Positions 47,898 through 56,310 of a stretch of 64,000 bases of DNA are shown here, one piece after another. Under the pieces are notes generated by a model. The model searched no databases and was not told where the DNA came from. It saw nothing but the letters and a program-made list of their open reading frames with translations. Made by a program: the position numbers and the translations under genes. Source of the DNA: Vibrio jasicida CAIM 1864 = LMG 25398 (lineage in GTDB: Bacteria; Pseudomonadota; Gammaproteobacteria; Enterobacterales; Vibrionaceae); assembly GCF_000400365.1 (NCBI RefSeq), contig NZ_BAOG01000041.1, positions 62,001 through 126,000 on the forward strand, written 5' to 3'. The number at the start of each line of letters is the position of its first letter. Position 1 is the stretch's first letter.

Positions 47898-49760
47898 ATG
47901 GATCAAAATCCGCAGTCACAGCTAAAGTTACTTGTTATTAAAGGCAAGGAACAAGGCTATCTGACCTACGCCGAAGTAAATGACCACCTACCTGCTGAAA
48001 TCGTAGATTCAGAACAGGTAGAAGACATCATTCAGATGATCAACGATATGGGTATCAAAGTAGTTGAAACTGCTCCTGATGCCGATGATCTAGCACTGAA
48101 CGATGACACAAACATTACCGATGAAGATGCTGCCGAAGCCGCAGCCGCTGCACTTTCTAGCGTAGAAAGTGAAATTGGTCGTACAACAGACCCAGTGCGC
48201 ATGTACATGCGTGAAATGGGTACTGTAGAGCTACTGACTCGCGAAGGCGAAATCGACATCGCAAAACGTATTGAAGAAGGTATTAACCAAGTTCAATCGT
48301 CTGTTGCTGAATACCCTGGCACTATCCCATACATTCTTGAGCAGTTTGACAAAGTTCAAGCAGAAGAACTTCGTCTAACTGACCTTATCTCTGGATTTGT
48401 TGACCCTGACGCAGATGACACTGCTGCTCCAACAGCAACGCACATCGGTTCTGAATTGTCTGAATCTCAACTAGAAGAAGAAGACGAAGAAGACGCAGAA
48501 GAAGATGAAGAAAGTGATGACGATTCAGATGATTCTGAAGAAGATGTAGGTATTGACCCAGAGCTAGCGCTTGAGAAATTCAACCAGCTACGCAGCACGT
48601 ACCAAAACCTTCAGCTTGCGATCAACGAACACGGCTACGAAAGCCCGAAAGCAACCGTTGCAAACGAATTGATGCTAGACGTATTCAGAGAATTCCGTCT
48701 AACACCAAAACAGTTCGATCACCTCGTGAACGAGCTTCGTACTGCGATGGATCGCGTTCGTACTCAAGAACGTTTGATCATGAAGTCAGCGGTTGAATAC
48801 GGCAAAATGCCGAAGAAATCGTTCATCGCGCTATTTACAGGCAATGAATCAAGCGAAGCTTGGCTAGATGAGATTCTTTCATCTGATAAGCCTTACGCTG
48901 AAAAAATCAAACGTAGCGAAGAAGAAATCCGTCGTTCAATCATGAAGCTAAAAATGATTGAAGAAGAGACTTCTCTAAACGTTCAAAACATTAAAGACAT
49001 CAGCCGTCGTATGTCTATCGGTGAAGCAAAAGCTCGCCGTGCGAAGAAAGAGATGGTTGAAGCGAACTTACGTCTGGTAATTTCTATCGCGAAGAAATAC
49101 ACCAACCGTGGTCTACAGTTCTTGGATCTAATCCAAGAAGGTAACATCGGTCTGATGAAAGCGGTAGATAAGTTTGAATACCGTCGTGGTTACAAGTTCT
49201 CGACTTACGCAACGTGGTGGATCCGTCAGGCAATCACTCGTTCAATCGCGGACCAAGCACGTACGATTCGTATTCCGGTACACATGATCGAAACGATCAA
49301 CAAGCTAAACCGTATCTCTCGCCAAATGCTGCAAGAGATGGGTCGTGAACCGCTACCGGAAGAACTGGCAGAGCGCATGCAAATGCCAGAAGACAAGATT
49401 CGTAAAGTACTGAAAATCGCTAAAGAGCCAATCTCTATGGAGACACCAATCGGTGACGACGAAGATTCGCATCTAGGTGATTTCATCGAAGATACAACGC
49501 TAGAACTGCCGTTAGATTCAGCAACTGCGACAAGCCTGAAAATGGCAACAAAAGACGTACTTGCAGGCCTAACGCCACGTGAAGCAAAAGTTCTTCGTAT
49601 GCGCTTTGGTATCGACATGAACACTGACCACACTCTAGAAGAGGTTGGTAAGCAGTTCGACGTTACTCGCGAACGTATCCGTCAGATCGAAGCGAAAGCA
49701 CTACGTAAACTGCGTCACCCAAGCCGCTCAGAAACTCTGCGCAGCTTCCTAGACGAGTAA
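47898..49760 (+). CDS. rpoD: RNA polymerase sigma-70 factor RpoD
   Basis: RpoD is the primary sigma factor. The 620-residue protein starts [20 protein letters not shown] (ATG at 47898). It contains region 1.1, region 1.2 ([11 protein letters not shown]), a non-conserved domain, region 2 ([20 protein letters not shown] and [10 protein letters not shown]), region 3 ([10 protein letters not shown]) and region 4 ([20 protein letters not shown]). The non-conserved domain carries a strongly acidic stretch at about residues 192-218, mainly Glu and Asp. It ends the macromolecular-synthesis operon and is followed by a strong terminator and tRNA-Ile2, as in E. coli. Confidence 0.98.
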   Translation: MDQNPQSQLKLLVIKGKEQGYLTYAEVNDHLPAEIVDSEQVEDIIQMINDMGIKVVETAPDADDLALNDDTNITDEDAAEAAAAALSSVESEIGRTTDPVRMYMREMGTVELLTREGEIDIAKRIEEGINQVQSSVAEYPGTIPYILEQFDKVQAEELRLTDLISGFVDPDADDTAAPTATHIGSELSESQLEEEDEEDAEEDEESDDDSDDSEEDVGIDPELALEKFNQLRSTYQNLQLAINEHGYESPKATVANELMLDVFREFRLTPKQFDHLVNELRTAMDRVRTQERLIMKSAVEYGKMPKKSFIALFTGNESSEAWLDEILSSDKPYAEKIKRSEEEIRRSIMKLKMIEEETSLNVQNIKDISRRMSIGEAKARRAKKEMVEANLRLVISIAKKYTNRGLQFLDLIQEGNIGLMKAVDKFEYRRGYKFSTYATWWIRQAITRSIADQARTIRIPVHMIETINKLNRISRQMLQEMGREPLPEELAERMQMPEDKIRKVLKIAKEPISMETPIGDDEDSHLGDFIEDTTLELPLDSATATSLKMATKDVLAGLTPREAKVLRMRFGIDMNTDHTLEEVGKQFDVTRERIRQIEAKALRKLRHPSRSETLRSFLDE

Positions 49761-49777
49761 TCGAAGCGATTAAAAGC

Positions 49778-49806
49778 AAAAAAGGTGACCGAGTGTCACC
49801 TTTTTT
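49778..49806 (+). terminator. Terminator of rpoD
   Basis: AAAAAGGTGAC (49779-49789) pairs with GTCACCTTTTTT (49795-49806), loop CGAGT. Confidence 0.92.
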
Positions 49807-49861
49807 ATTATCGGTGAAGCTAAGTGAATAAAAACTAAGCGCAATTGCCCTACCTAGTGGC

Positions 49862-49890
49862 TAGACACCTTGCAACGCTTCCCCTATAAT
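49862..49890 (+). promoter_or_regulatory. Promoter of tRNA-Ile2
   Basis: TAGACA (49862-49867), 17-bp spacer, perfect TATAAT (49885-49890), 14 bp before the tRNA 5' end. Confidence 0.75.
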
Positions 49891-49904
49891 CGTTGACCTA
49901 TTAA

Positions 49905-49980
49905 GGCCCCTTAGCTCAGTGGTTAGAGCAGTCGACTCATAATCGATTGGTCCCCAGTTCAAGTCTGGGAGGGGCCACCA
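49905..49980 (+). tRNA. ileX: tRNA-Ile2 (anticodon CAT, lysidine-modified)
   Basis: The 76-nt sequence folds into a full cloverleaf: acceptor GGCCCCT/AGGGGCC, D-arm TAGCTCAGTGGTTAGAGCA, anticodon stem GTCGA/TCGAT with loop CTCATAA, T-arm with GTTCAAGTC, and an encoded CCA end. The anticodon is CAT. The body closely matches E. coli ileX, whose C34 is changed to lysidine by TilS so that it reads AUA. The location after rpoD is also the ileX locus. Methionine tRNAs share the anticodon but differ in body, so tRNA-Ile2 is preferred. Confidence 0.93.
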
Positions 49981-49987
49981 AATTTCG

Positions 49988-50022
49988 AAAAGCTCGTAGA
50001 GAAATCTACGAGCTTTTTTTGT
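49988..50022 (+). terminator. Terminator of tRNA-Ile2
   Basis: AAAAGCTCGTAGA (49988-50000) pairs with TCTACGAGCTTTT (50005-50017), loop GAAA, T-run after. Confidence 0.93.
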
Positions 50023-50064
50023 TTTTGGAAACGCGCTTCATTTAAGCCACTAAGCTTATTAGTT

Positions 50065-50337
50065 TTACGAACGTTCTAGCTCGCACCTTGAGGCTTGATA
50101 CTCTTGTGTTGCAGAGACTAAGTCTGGGCGATTGATCGCTCTCCACAGAAAATAAGGGGGGATCAAGAACGCGACAAAATAAAACGATTCATGGAAAAAC
50201 AATTGAGCCGTATCTTCTTGATGTTCACAAAACGCCACCAAGGCACATAAATCCAACAACACACTCAATGCACCGAACACCACAGAAACCACAATTGCTA
50301 AACCAAGCAATTCTCTGAGGTAATGTTTGTAAGCCAT
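50065..50337 (-). CDS. Small two-helix membrane protein of unknown function
   Basis: I do not recognise this 90-residue protein. It has two clear hydrophobic helices (about residues 10-36, LLGLAIVVSVVFGALSVLLD, and 50-66, FYFVAFLIPPYFLWRAI) separated by an acidic loop with His, Glu and Gln. A short hydrophilic tail follows. The start has a good AAGGAA site about 8 bp upstream, which supports a real gene. It stands alone, between the tRNA terminator and a gap before the SIMPL gene. Its three cysteines lie in the first half and near the end (ASRCELERS). Confidence 0.65.
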   Translation of the reverse strand: MAYKHYLRELLGLAIVVSVVFGALSVLLDLCALVAFCEHQEDTAQLFFHESFYFVAFLIPPYFLWRAINRPDLVSATQEYQASRCELERS

Positions 50338-50508
50338 TCTAGCAATTCCTTCTAGCGAATAAGTGCGGTCAAAATTACGCCTCTAAACCCCTATCTGAAT
50401 TGACTTTTATCAACTTCACGGCCGAACAAATAAGAACTTAGTTTTATAAAAGATCACTTGCGCAAATAAGAAAAAGAGCGGCAACTAAAATGCAATTGAT
50501 TGAGCATT

Positions 50509-50536
50509 AAAAAAGCCAATCAAATGACTGGCTTTT
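50509..50536 (-). terminator. Terminator of the SIMPL-domain gene
   Basis: AAAAGCCAATCA with TGACTGGCTTTT (one mismatch), small loop. On the minus strand the tail is TTTTTTAATG. It lies 34 bp past the stop. Confidence 0.78.
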
Positions 50537-50569
50537 ACTTTTTTATTCAGTGGATAGAAAGACGTAGAG

Positions 50570-51289
50570 TTAATCCGACAAGTAATATTGAACGGTTGAA
50601 ACAACGCGTACTTTTTTAATATAAGGTGTGTTGCTATCACGATCGTAAATGGAAAACTGACCTTGCGTCGCACGCTTGATTTTACCAAGCGAGCTTTGTG
50701 AATCTTTCGCGAACTTCTCTGCCACTTCACGAGCGTTCTTAGTCGCTTCTTCAATCATGTCTGGCTTGATGTCATTAAGCTTAGTAAAACTGTATTCAAT
50801 GCGATTTGCATAAGGATCTTGGTTAAGCAACACACCCTGTTTGCCTAGCTCACCGATTTCATTGATAGCCGCTCTAACGACATCAATGTTCTGGCTGTAG
50901 ACCGTCACCGTTCGATTGGCTAAGTAACGATACTCAATATCCTGTTCGTTGCTATATTGCTGTGCTTTGCGGTCTGTTACGGCTGGAGAGGATAACGAGA
51001 AGTTGGATTCATCCAGTCCCTTTGCTGCGAGAAAATCGAGTACTAGCTTCGTCTGTTGATCAATCTCATCAAACATCGTCGGCAAGTCATTACTCGCTAC
51101 GGTAAACTGAATCGGCCAAATCACCGTATCCGCGGGGTACTCACGTTCAGATAGCCCTTTCACGGTAACCACTCGCTCGTAAGCTTTGTACTTAATCGCC
51201 GTCTGTTGGATAAAAAAGCCCAGGACACCAAGACCAATGATCAGGCTTAACCCCAGCCATACTGACGACTTATTGGTAATTCGCTCCAT
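50570..51289 (-). CDS. SIMPL-domain (DUF541) envelope protein
   Basis: The 239-residue protein has an N-terminal membrane anchor (about residues 12-30, WLGLSLIIGLGVLGFFIQQT) and then a SIMPL/DUF541 domain. Typical patterns are RVVTVKGLSEREYPADTVIW at its start and VRVVSTVQYYLSD at the end. E. coli relatives (YggE) are linked to oxidative-stress protection, and Brucella BP26 is a periplasmic antigen; no enzymatic role is established. It is monocistronic, with its own terminator. Confidence in the family is high; the function is open. Confidence 0.85.
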   Translation of the reverse strand: MERITNKSSVWLGLSLIIGLGVLGFFIQQTAIKYKAYERVVTVKGLSEREYPADTVIWPIQFTVASNDLPTMFDEIDQQTKLVLDFLAAKGLDESNFSLSSPAVTDRKAQQYSNEQDIEYRYLANRTVTVYSQNIDVVRAAINEIGELGKQGVLLNQDPYANRIEYSFTKLNDIKPDMIEEATKNAREVAEKFAKDSQSSLGKIKRATQGQFSIYDRDSNTPYIKKVRVVSTVQYYLSD

Positions 51290-51452
51290 TCATACTCCTA
51301 ACTTCGCTCAATCAATCAATTTGTTATGTCGATAAGATAGTCTAGTTATGGCAATAAAATAGCGACCGAAAGCTAAATTTGTGTCATATCGCTCGAAATG
51401 ATGAGCTCGATAACATAAAATCGAACAGTGTTTTATTTTTGAGTTTATCAGT

Positions 51453-51743
51453 ATGTTGAAAACAAAATTAATATTGCTCTGTGGACTGCTGATCTCCAGC
51501 TTTTGTGTCAGTGCCAACGAGTTTGCAGCTGAAGAATCATTAGCTGAAGAGCAAGTCACTAATGAAAACACCATTGAAGAAAATGCACAGGCTTGTTCAG
51601 AAGAATCGTGCACGGGCAAAGGTTTTGATGGACGCATACTGCTAGAAAACGAACCCACTAAGCAGGTGCTGAGCTCGCTAGAAAGCCTGGGTGAAACACT
51701 CAACTCTCTTAGTATCCTCATGTTTGCTGGTGATAAAGCTTAA
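51453..51743 (+). CDS. Small secreted protein of unknown function
   Basis: I do not recognise this 96-residue protein. A signal peptide is clear (about residues 1-20, KLILLCGLLISSFCVSA). The mature part is acidic, with repeated Glu-Glu pairs, and has a cysteine pair ACSEESC (about residues 49-55) that could form a disulfide. A short hydrophobic C-terminal stretch SLSILMFAG follows. The ribosome site is weak (GAG 12 bp upstream). It starts divergently from the SIMPL gene and lies before olsF on the same strand, 142 bp away. Confidence 0.6.
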   Translation: MLKTKLILLCGLLISSFCVSANEFAAEESLAEEQVTNENTIEENAQACSEESCTGKGFDGRILLENEPTKQVLSSLESLGETLNSLSILMFAGDKA

Positions 51744-51788
51744 ATTTCTCAATACCACCTTCATTATGCTTCGCCTTTGGTCAACAAA

Positions 51789-51843
51789 GCGTCACCACTT
51801 TGTCACCAAAGGCTCATGTTTTTGCCTCTGAACTGTCATCTGT
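51789..51843 (+). promoter_or_regulatory. Candidate Pho-box array upstream of olsF
   Basis: Half-sites resembling the PhoB motif CTGTCAT recur at 11-bp steps: GCGTCACCACT (51789), TTGTCACCAAA (51800), a degenerate unit (51811), another (51822), and CTGTCATCTGT (51833). The first pair matches 12 of 18 positions of the Pho-box consensus by eye. It lies 43-97 bp before the olsF start. Confidence 0.5.
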
Positions 51844-51885
51844 AATTTCTACTATCCAATCAGCAACTTATACGCTGAGGTAAAT

Positions 51886-53649
51886 ATGGATAGTTCAACC
51901 CCTTTTCGTCTCCCCCGTAAAACGCCTTTTGGTATTGGTGAAAACGTTGCTGAATGGGCAACCGGTTTAAACCAGCTGGATAAGTTCTACGCTCAACGGC
52001 CCGTTAATGCCGATACCAAAACTTTTCTTCGCTTCACGCTGGATATCTTAGGTATCGACTATCGCATTGCTCATGGTTCACTCGATTCAGTTCCTAAACA
52101 AGGAGCGACCGTCATTGTGGCGAACCACCCGCTTGGTTGTGTGGAAGGCGTGATCTTGGCTGAATTACTGTTGATGGTCAGAGACGATATCCAAATCCTA
52201 GCCAATCAATACCTTAAAACCGTGCCGGAGTTAGATCAGCTCTTTATTGGTGTTGATGTGTTTGAAGGCAAAGACGCCGTTAAATCGAATATGAAAGCCC
52301 TGAGAGCTGCCAATAAACACCTCGCCAGTGGCGGCTTATTGCTTGTCTTTCCTGCCGGTGAGGTTTCCCAGTTAGTCGATGCCAAACAACAACGCTTGGA
52401 AGACAAAGCGTGGAGTCGAAGCGTAAGCAGCCTAATCCGAAAAAACAAAGCAACAACAGTTCCAGTGTTCATCAGTGGTCAGAACTCGAAACGCTTCTAT
52501 ATGGCAGGGAAAATCCATCCACTTTTGCGTACCCTAATGCTCGGGCGGGAGCTACTAAACAAACAAGCACAAACTATCGATTTATCTTTTGGCCAAGCGA
52601 TCAAATTCAAAGAACTCAACACACTTAGCGATGATCAAGTCGTGAGTTATTTACGACTCAACACTTACTTGCTCAATCGTGAAACCCAATCGGTAAAACC
52701 CTCTGCTTCATCAGAACAACTCTCTCCAATAGCGGCAGGGTTACCCATAGGCGAATTGCTTGAAGAGCTGAACAGCTTACCAAACGAGTCCAAACTGCTA
52801 ACAAGTGGTGAGTTCGATGTCTACTGCACGAAGTCGCAGAATATCCCTTCCCTACTGCATGAAATTGGTCGCCTACGTGAGCTCAATTTTCGACAGGTTG
52901 GCGAAGGGACGGGACTAGCAATAGACATTGACCATTTCGATCATGATTACCTGCATCTGTTTGTGTGGGACAGAGAAAACCAATGCTTGGTGGGCGCGTA
53001 TCGTTTAGGTCTAGTTGATCAACTGATTGAAAAGCACGGCGTAGCAGGCCTGTATTCACGAACGTTGTTTAACTATGACCAGCGCTTTATCGACCAAATG
53101 GGTAAATCCATCGAGATGGGGCGCTCAGTGATTGCGCAGCAATATCAAAAGAGTATGAGCGCGCTACTGCTACTGTGGAAAGGCATCGCAACCTTCGTGC
53201 ATCAAAACCCTGATTACACTCACCTATTTGGTCCGGTAAGCATTAGCAACGATTATAGCGATACTGCACGCCAACTGCTGGCTCAATCAATGACGCTGCA
53301 CCACTACGATAACAACTGCGCAGAGTACGTCACGCCTTCTAACCCACTTCCCGAGCACCACCGCGACTGGAACACTAGCATGCTTACCGCTCTGGGGGAT
53401 TTACAGTTACTATCACGCGTTATTGCCAGAATCGATGAAGGAAAAGGTGTCCCCGTGTTACTGCGTCAGTACTTAAGCCTCAATGGCAAACTGGTGTGCT
53501 TCAATGTCGACCCTGCGTTCAATAATGCGCTAGATGGGTTGATTACGGTGGATTTGCGCGATGTTCAAGAAAAGACGTTGGCACGGTATATGGGACGCGA
53601 GCAAACTCATGAGTACCTCACCTACCATGCTAATAGCAACCATAAGTAA
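51886..53649 (+). CDS. olsF: Bifunctional ornithine-lipid synthase OlsF (fused acyltransferases)
   Basis: OlsF acylates the alpha-amino group of ornithine and then adds a second fatty acid, making phosphate-free ornithine lipids for the outer membrane. The 587-residue protein has an N-terminal PlsC-type O-acyltransferase domain with VANHPLGCVEG (about residues 80-90) and FPAGEVS. The C-terminal GNAT-like N-acyltransferase (about 295-540) contains LRELNFRQVGEGTG, the OlsB/hemolysin signature. The fusion order is the one described for Serratia and V. cholerae OlsF. Older annotation would say putative hemolysin. The upstream Pho-like repeats fit phosphate-starvation control. Confidence 0.87.
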   Translation: MDSSTPFRLPRKTPFGIGENVAEWATGLNQLDKFYAQRPVNADTKTFLRFTLDILGIDYRIAHGSLDSVPKQGATVIVANHPLGCVEGVILAELLLMVRDDIQILANQYLKTVPELDQLFIGVDVFEGKDAVKSNMKALRAANKHLASGGLLLVFPAGEVSQLVDAKQQRLEDKAWSRSVSSLIRKNKATTVPVFISGQNSKRFYMAGKIHPLLRTLMLGRELLNKQAQTIDLSFGQAIKFKELNTLSDDQVVSYLRLNTYLLNRETQSVKPSASSEQLSPIAAGLPIGELLEELNSLPNESKLLTSGEFDVYCTKSQNIPSLLHEIGRLRELNFRQVGEGTGLAIDIDHFDHDYLHLFVWDRENQCLVGAYRLGLVDQLIEKHGVAGLYSRTLFNYDQRFIDQMGKSIEMGRSVIAQQYQKSMSALLLLWKGIATFVHQNPDYTHLFGPVSISNDYSDTARQLLAQSMTLHHYDNNCAEYVTPSNPLPEHHRDWNTSMLTALGDLQLLSRVIARIDEGKGVPVLLRQYLSLNGKLVCFNVDPAFNNALDGLITVDLRDVQEKTLARYMGREQTHEYLTYHANSNHK

Positions 53650-53791
53650 GAGCAGTGAGTAAGAAGAGAGTTGTGAGTCAATAAAAAGCAGTGTAGCGAC
53701 TCTTTTTTTTTATTTTTCTATCAATTAGATAAGAACACTTCGTGAAGTATGCCGAAAAGACTCTTATAAATACACTCTATCGAAGAGTCGC

Positions 53792-53807
53792 AATGACATT
53801 GATCACA
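53792..53807. promoter_or_regulatory. Possible CRP site 1 upstream of mtlA
   Basis: AATGACATTGATCACA: the right half TCACA is perfect, the left half poor. Confidence 0.35.
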
Positions 53808-53838
53808 CCAATCCCGTCGCAAACTTTCACAAAACACC

Positions 53839-53860
53839 AAAAGTGACTCAGATCACATTT
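53839..53860. promoter_or_regulatory. Strong CRP site upstream of mtlA
   Basis: Core AGTGACTCAGATCACA (53842-53857) matches TGTGA-N6-TCACA at 9 of 10 positions, and the flanks AAA/TTT extend the symmetry. It suits cAMP-CRP activation of mannitol uptake. Confidence 0.7.
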
Positions 53861-53886
53861 CATACCCAGACCAAATCAACACAAAA

Positions 53887-53902
53887 TGTGATATTGATCG
53901 TT
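53887..53902. promoter_or_regulatory. Possible CRP half-site upstream of mtlA
   Basis: TGTGATATTGATCGTT: the left half is perfect, the right half matches at two of five positions. Confidence 0.35.
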
Positions 53903-53937
53903 ACTGGTATTTAATTTGAATTTCAAAAGAAATCAAA

Positions 53938-53953
53938 AGTGATCAAAGTCACA
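53938..53953. promoter_or_regulatory. Strong CRP site nearer mtlA
   Basis: AGTGATCAAAGTCACA matches TGTGA-N6-TCACA at 9 of 10 positions. A TTGACA hexamer follows at 54008-54013, but no clear -10 at ideal spacing. Confidence 0.65.
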
Positions 53954-54059
53954 AAGTATTTTGATTTTAAATTTGTCAGAAGATCGAATTGATCACTAAG
54001 ATTTTTATTGACAGATTTGAAAGTGGCTTTTTGTTATTAAGTTACAAGTTAATAAGTTG

Positions 54060-54243
54060 AACTTGGTCACTTAAAAACCGTTTCTCAGCCTAAGAAATGC
54101 GGGCGTAGATCACGAAAAACCCGTTGTCAGTTCCAATTGGAAAATGTGTGGTAAATTGATTGGGTACTAAGCAATCAAACAAACGGTTTTGGCGAACCGT
54201 TTACTACAACAAGATTCATCAGAACATCGAACGGGGAATTGTT
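54060..54243 (-). ncRNA. mtlS: Expected position of the antisense RNA MtlS (boundaries not determined)
   Basis: In V. cholerae the MtlS RNA is transcribed antisense to the 5' leader of mtlA and represses MtlA synthesis in sugars other than mannitol. This leader is long and contains a stable AAACGGTT/AACCGTTT hairpin (54181-54202). No clear minus-strand promoter was identified, so the feature is placed by homology of position only. Confidence 0.35.
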
Positions 54244-56196
54244 ATGATATCACCAGATGCCAAGATCAAGATACAAAATTTTGGTCGTTTTCTGTCAAAC
54301 ATGGTAATGCCAAACATCGGCGCGTTTATCGCGTGGGGCTTTATCACTGCTCTATTTATCCCAACTGGATGGCTACCAAACGAAACGTTAGCCTCTATGG
54401 TTGGCCCAATGATTACCTACTTGCTGCCACTACTTATCGGTTACACCGGTGGTAAATTAGTTGGTGGCGATCGTGGTGCGGTAGTCGGTGCAATCACAAC
54501 AATGGGTGTGATTGTCGGCACAGACATCCCAATGTTTATGGGCGCAATGATGGTCGGCCCAATGGGCGGCTGGGCTATCAAGAAATTCGATAACTACATC
54601 GATGGTAAAGTAAAAAGTGGCTTCGAGATGTTGGTTAACAACTTCTCTGCGGGCATCATCGGCATGCTATGTGCGATCCTTGCTTTCATCTTTATCGGTC
54701 CATTCGTAAAAATTCTTTCTGGTGGCTTGGCGGCAGGCGTTAACTTCCTAGTTTCTGCTCACCTACTACCACTGACTTCAATCTTCGTTGAACCTGCGAA
54801 GATCCTGTTCCTAAACAACGCGATCAACCACGGTATCTTCTCTCCACTAGGTATCCAACAAGCGTCTGAGACAGGTCAATCGATCTTCTTCCTCATCGAA
54901 GCAAACCCAGGTCCTGGTCTAGGTATCCTGCTAGCTTACATGGTGTTTGGTAAAGGTACGGCTCGTCAAACTGCAGGTGGTGCATCAATCATCCACTTCT
55001 TCGGCGGTATCCACGAGATTTACTTCCCATACATCCTAATGAACCCTCGCCTAATCCTTGCGGCTATCGCAGGCGGTATGACGGGCGTATTCGTTCTCAC
55101 TATCTTTAACGCAGGTATTGTTTCTCCAGCATCACCAGGTTCAATCTTTGCAATCTTGTTGATGACTCAGAAAGGCTCAATCGTTGGTGTTCTAGCGTCC
55201 ATCGCAGCAGCAACAGGCGTGTCATTCGCGGTAGCAGCACTACTAATGAAGACACAAACGTCAACAGAAGAAGACGGTGATGAAGCAGCACTAGAGAAAG
55301 CAACATCACAAATGAAAGACATGAAATCTGCATCTAAAAACGATGCGGTGGTAAACAGCCAAAGCAAAGGTGACGTAGACCTAGCGACAGTACAAAGCAT
55401 CATTGTCGCTTGTGATGCGGGCATGGGCTCGAGTGCAATGGGCGCGAGCATGCTACGCAAAAAAGTTCAAGACGCGGGTCTGAACGTCCACGTAACCAAC
55501 CTTGCTATCAATAGCTTACCAGAGAGTGCAGATATCGTGATTACTCATAAAGACTTAACGGATCGTGCACGTAAGCATGCTCCAAACGCACACCACATTT
55601 CATTGACGAACTTCCTAGACAGCGAAATGTACAACCAGCTAGTAACTAAATTGCTAGCCGCTCAAAAACAATCCGCAGCAAACGACGAACAAATGGTAAA
55701 AGTATCGGTCATGGCTGCGAACGATGACAGCTTTGAACAACAGCAACCATCGGTATTCCAAATTCAGCGCGAAAACATTCACCTAGGTTTGAAAGCAACC
55801 AACAAAGAAGAAGCGATTCGCTTTGCAGGTAACAAGCTGGTTGAACTAGGCTACGCAGAACCAGAGTACGTAGACGCAATGTTTGAACGTGAAGCACTGG
55901 TTTCAACCTACTTAGGCGAATCTATCGCAGTACCTCACGGCACCGTTGAAGCGAAAGACCGCGTGAAGAAAACCGGCATTGTAATCTGCCAATACCCATC
56001 GGGTATCCAATTTACTGAAGATGACGACGATGTAGCGAAACTGGTTATCGGTATTGCCGCTAAGAACGATGAACACATCCAAGTAATCACCACCATTACG
56101 AACGCGCTCGATGAGCCGGAAGCAATTGAGAAGCTAACTAGCACCAACGATGTGGAAGAGATTCTGAACATCCTTGGCGGCCAGCAAGCGGCTTAA
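54244..56196 (+). CDS. mtlA: PTS mannitol transporter EIICBA
   Basis: MtlA imports mannitol and phosphorylates it to mannitol 1-phosphate. The 650-residue protein has the membrane EIIC domain (about residues 1-340). An EIIB domain has the phosphocysteine in IVACDAGMGSS (Cys390). A C-terminal EIIA domain has the phosphohistidine in VPHGTVE (His565). The frame is open 28 codons upstream, but the ATG at 54244 follows a GGGG-rich ribosome site and matches the family start MISPDAKIKIQNFG. It is first of mtlA-mtlD-mtlR, behind a 594-bp regulatory gap. Confidence 0.97.
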   Translation: MISPDAKIKIQNFGRFLSNMVMPNIGAFIAWGFITALFIPTGWLPNETLASMVGPMITYLLPLLIGYTGGKLVGGDRGAVVGAITTMGVIVGTDIPMFMGAMMVGPMGGWAIKKFDNYIDGKVKSGFEMLVNNFSAGIIGMLCAILAFIFIGPFVKILSGGLAAGVNFLVSAHLLPLTSIFVEPAKILFLNNAINHGIFSPLGIQQASETGQSIFFLIEANPGPGLGILLAYMVFGKGTARQTAGGASIIHFFGGIHEIYFPYILMNPRLILAAIAGGMTGVFVLTIFNAGIVSPASPGSIFAILLMTQKGSIVGVLASIAAATGVSFAVAALLMKTQTSTEEDGDEAALEKATSQMKDMKSASKNDAVVNSQSKGDVDLATVQSIIVACDAGMGSSAMGASMLRKKVQDAGLNVHVTNLAINSLPESADIVITHKDLTDRARKHAPNAHHISLTNFLDSEMYNQLVTKLLAAQKQSAANDEQMVKVSVMAANDDSFEQQQPSVFQIQRENIHLGLKATNKEEAIRFAGNKLVELGYAEPEYVDAMFEREALVSTYLGESIAVPHGTVEAKDRVKKTGIVICQYPSGIQFTEDDDDVAKLVIGIAAKNDEHIQVITTITNALDEPEAIEKLTSTNDVEEILNILGGQQAA

Positions 56197-56310
56197 TCAC
56201 TCCCTTTAATTTGCTCCTGAGCAAACCGAGGTCAGCTGTCACCCCCTATGCGGTTGGCCTCACCCTAGATTCGTTTTAGTCAACATTTTAGACATTGGTA
56301 GGTAAGAATT

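Noticed and set aside
49905..49980. tRNA-Met rather than tRNA-Ile2
   Set aside because: The CAT anticodon allows it, but the acceptor, D- and T-arm sequence closely follow E. coli ileX, and the rpoD-adjacent location is the ileX locus.
54160..54243. Upstream N-terminal extension of mtlA by 28 codons
   Set aside because: The extension has no ribosome site and does not resemble other mannitol transporters; the ATG at 54244 has one and matches the family start.
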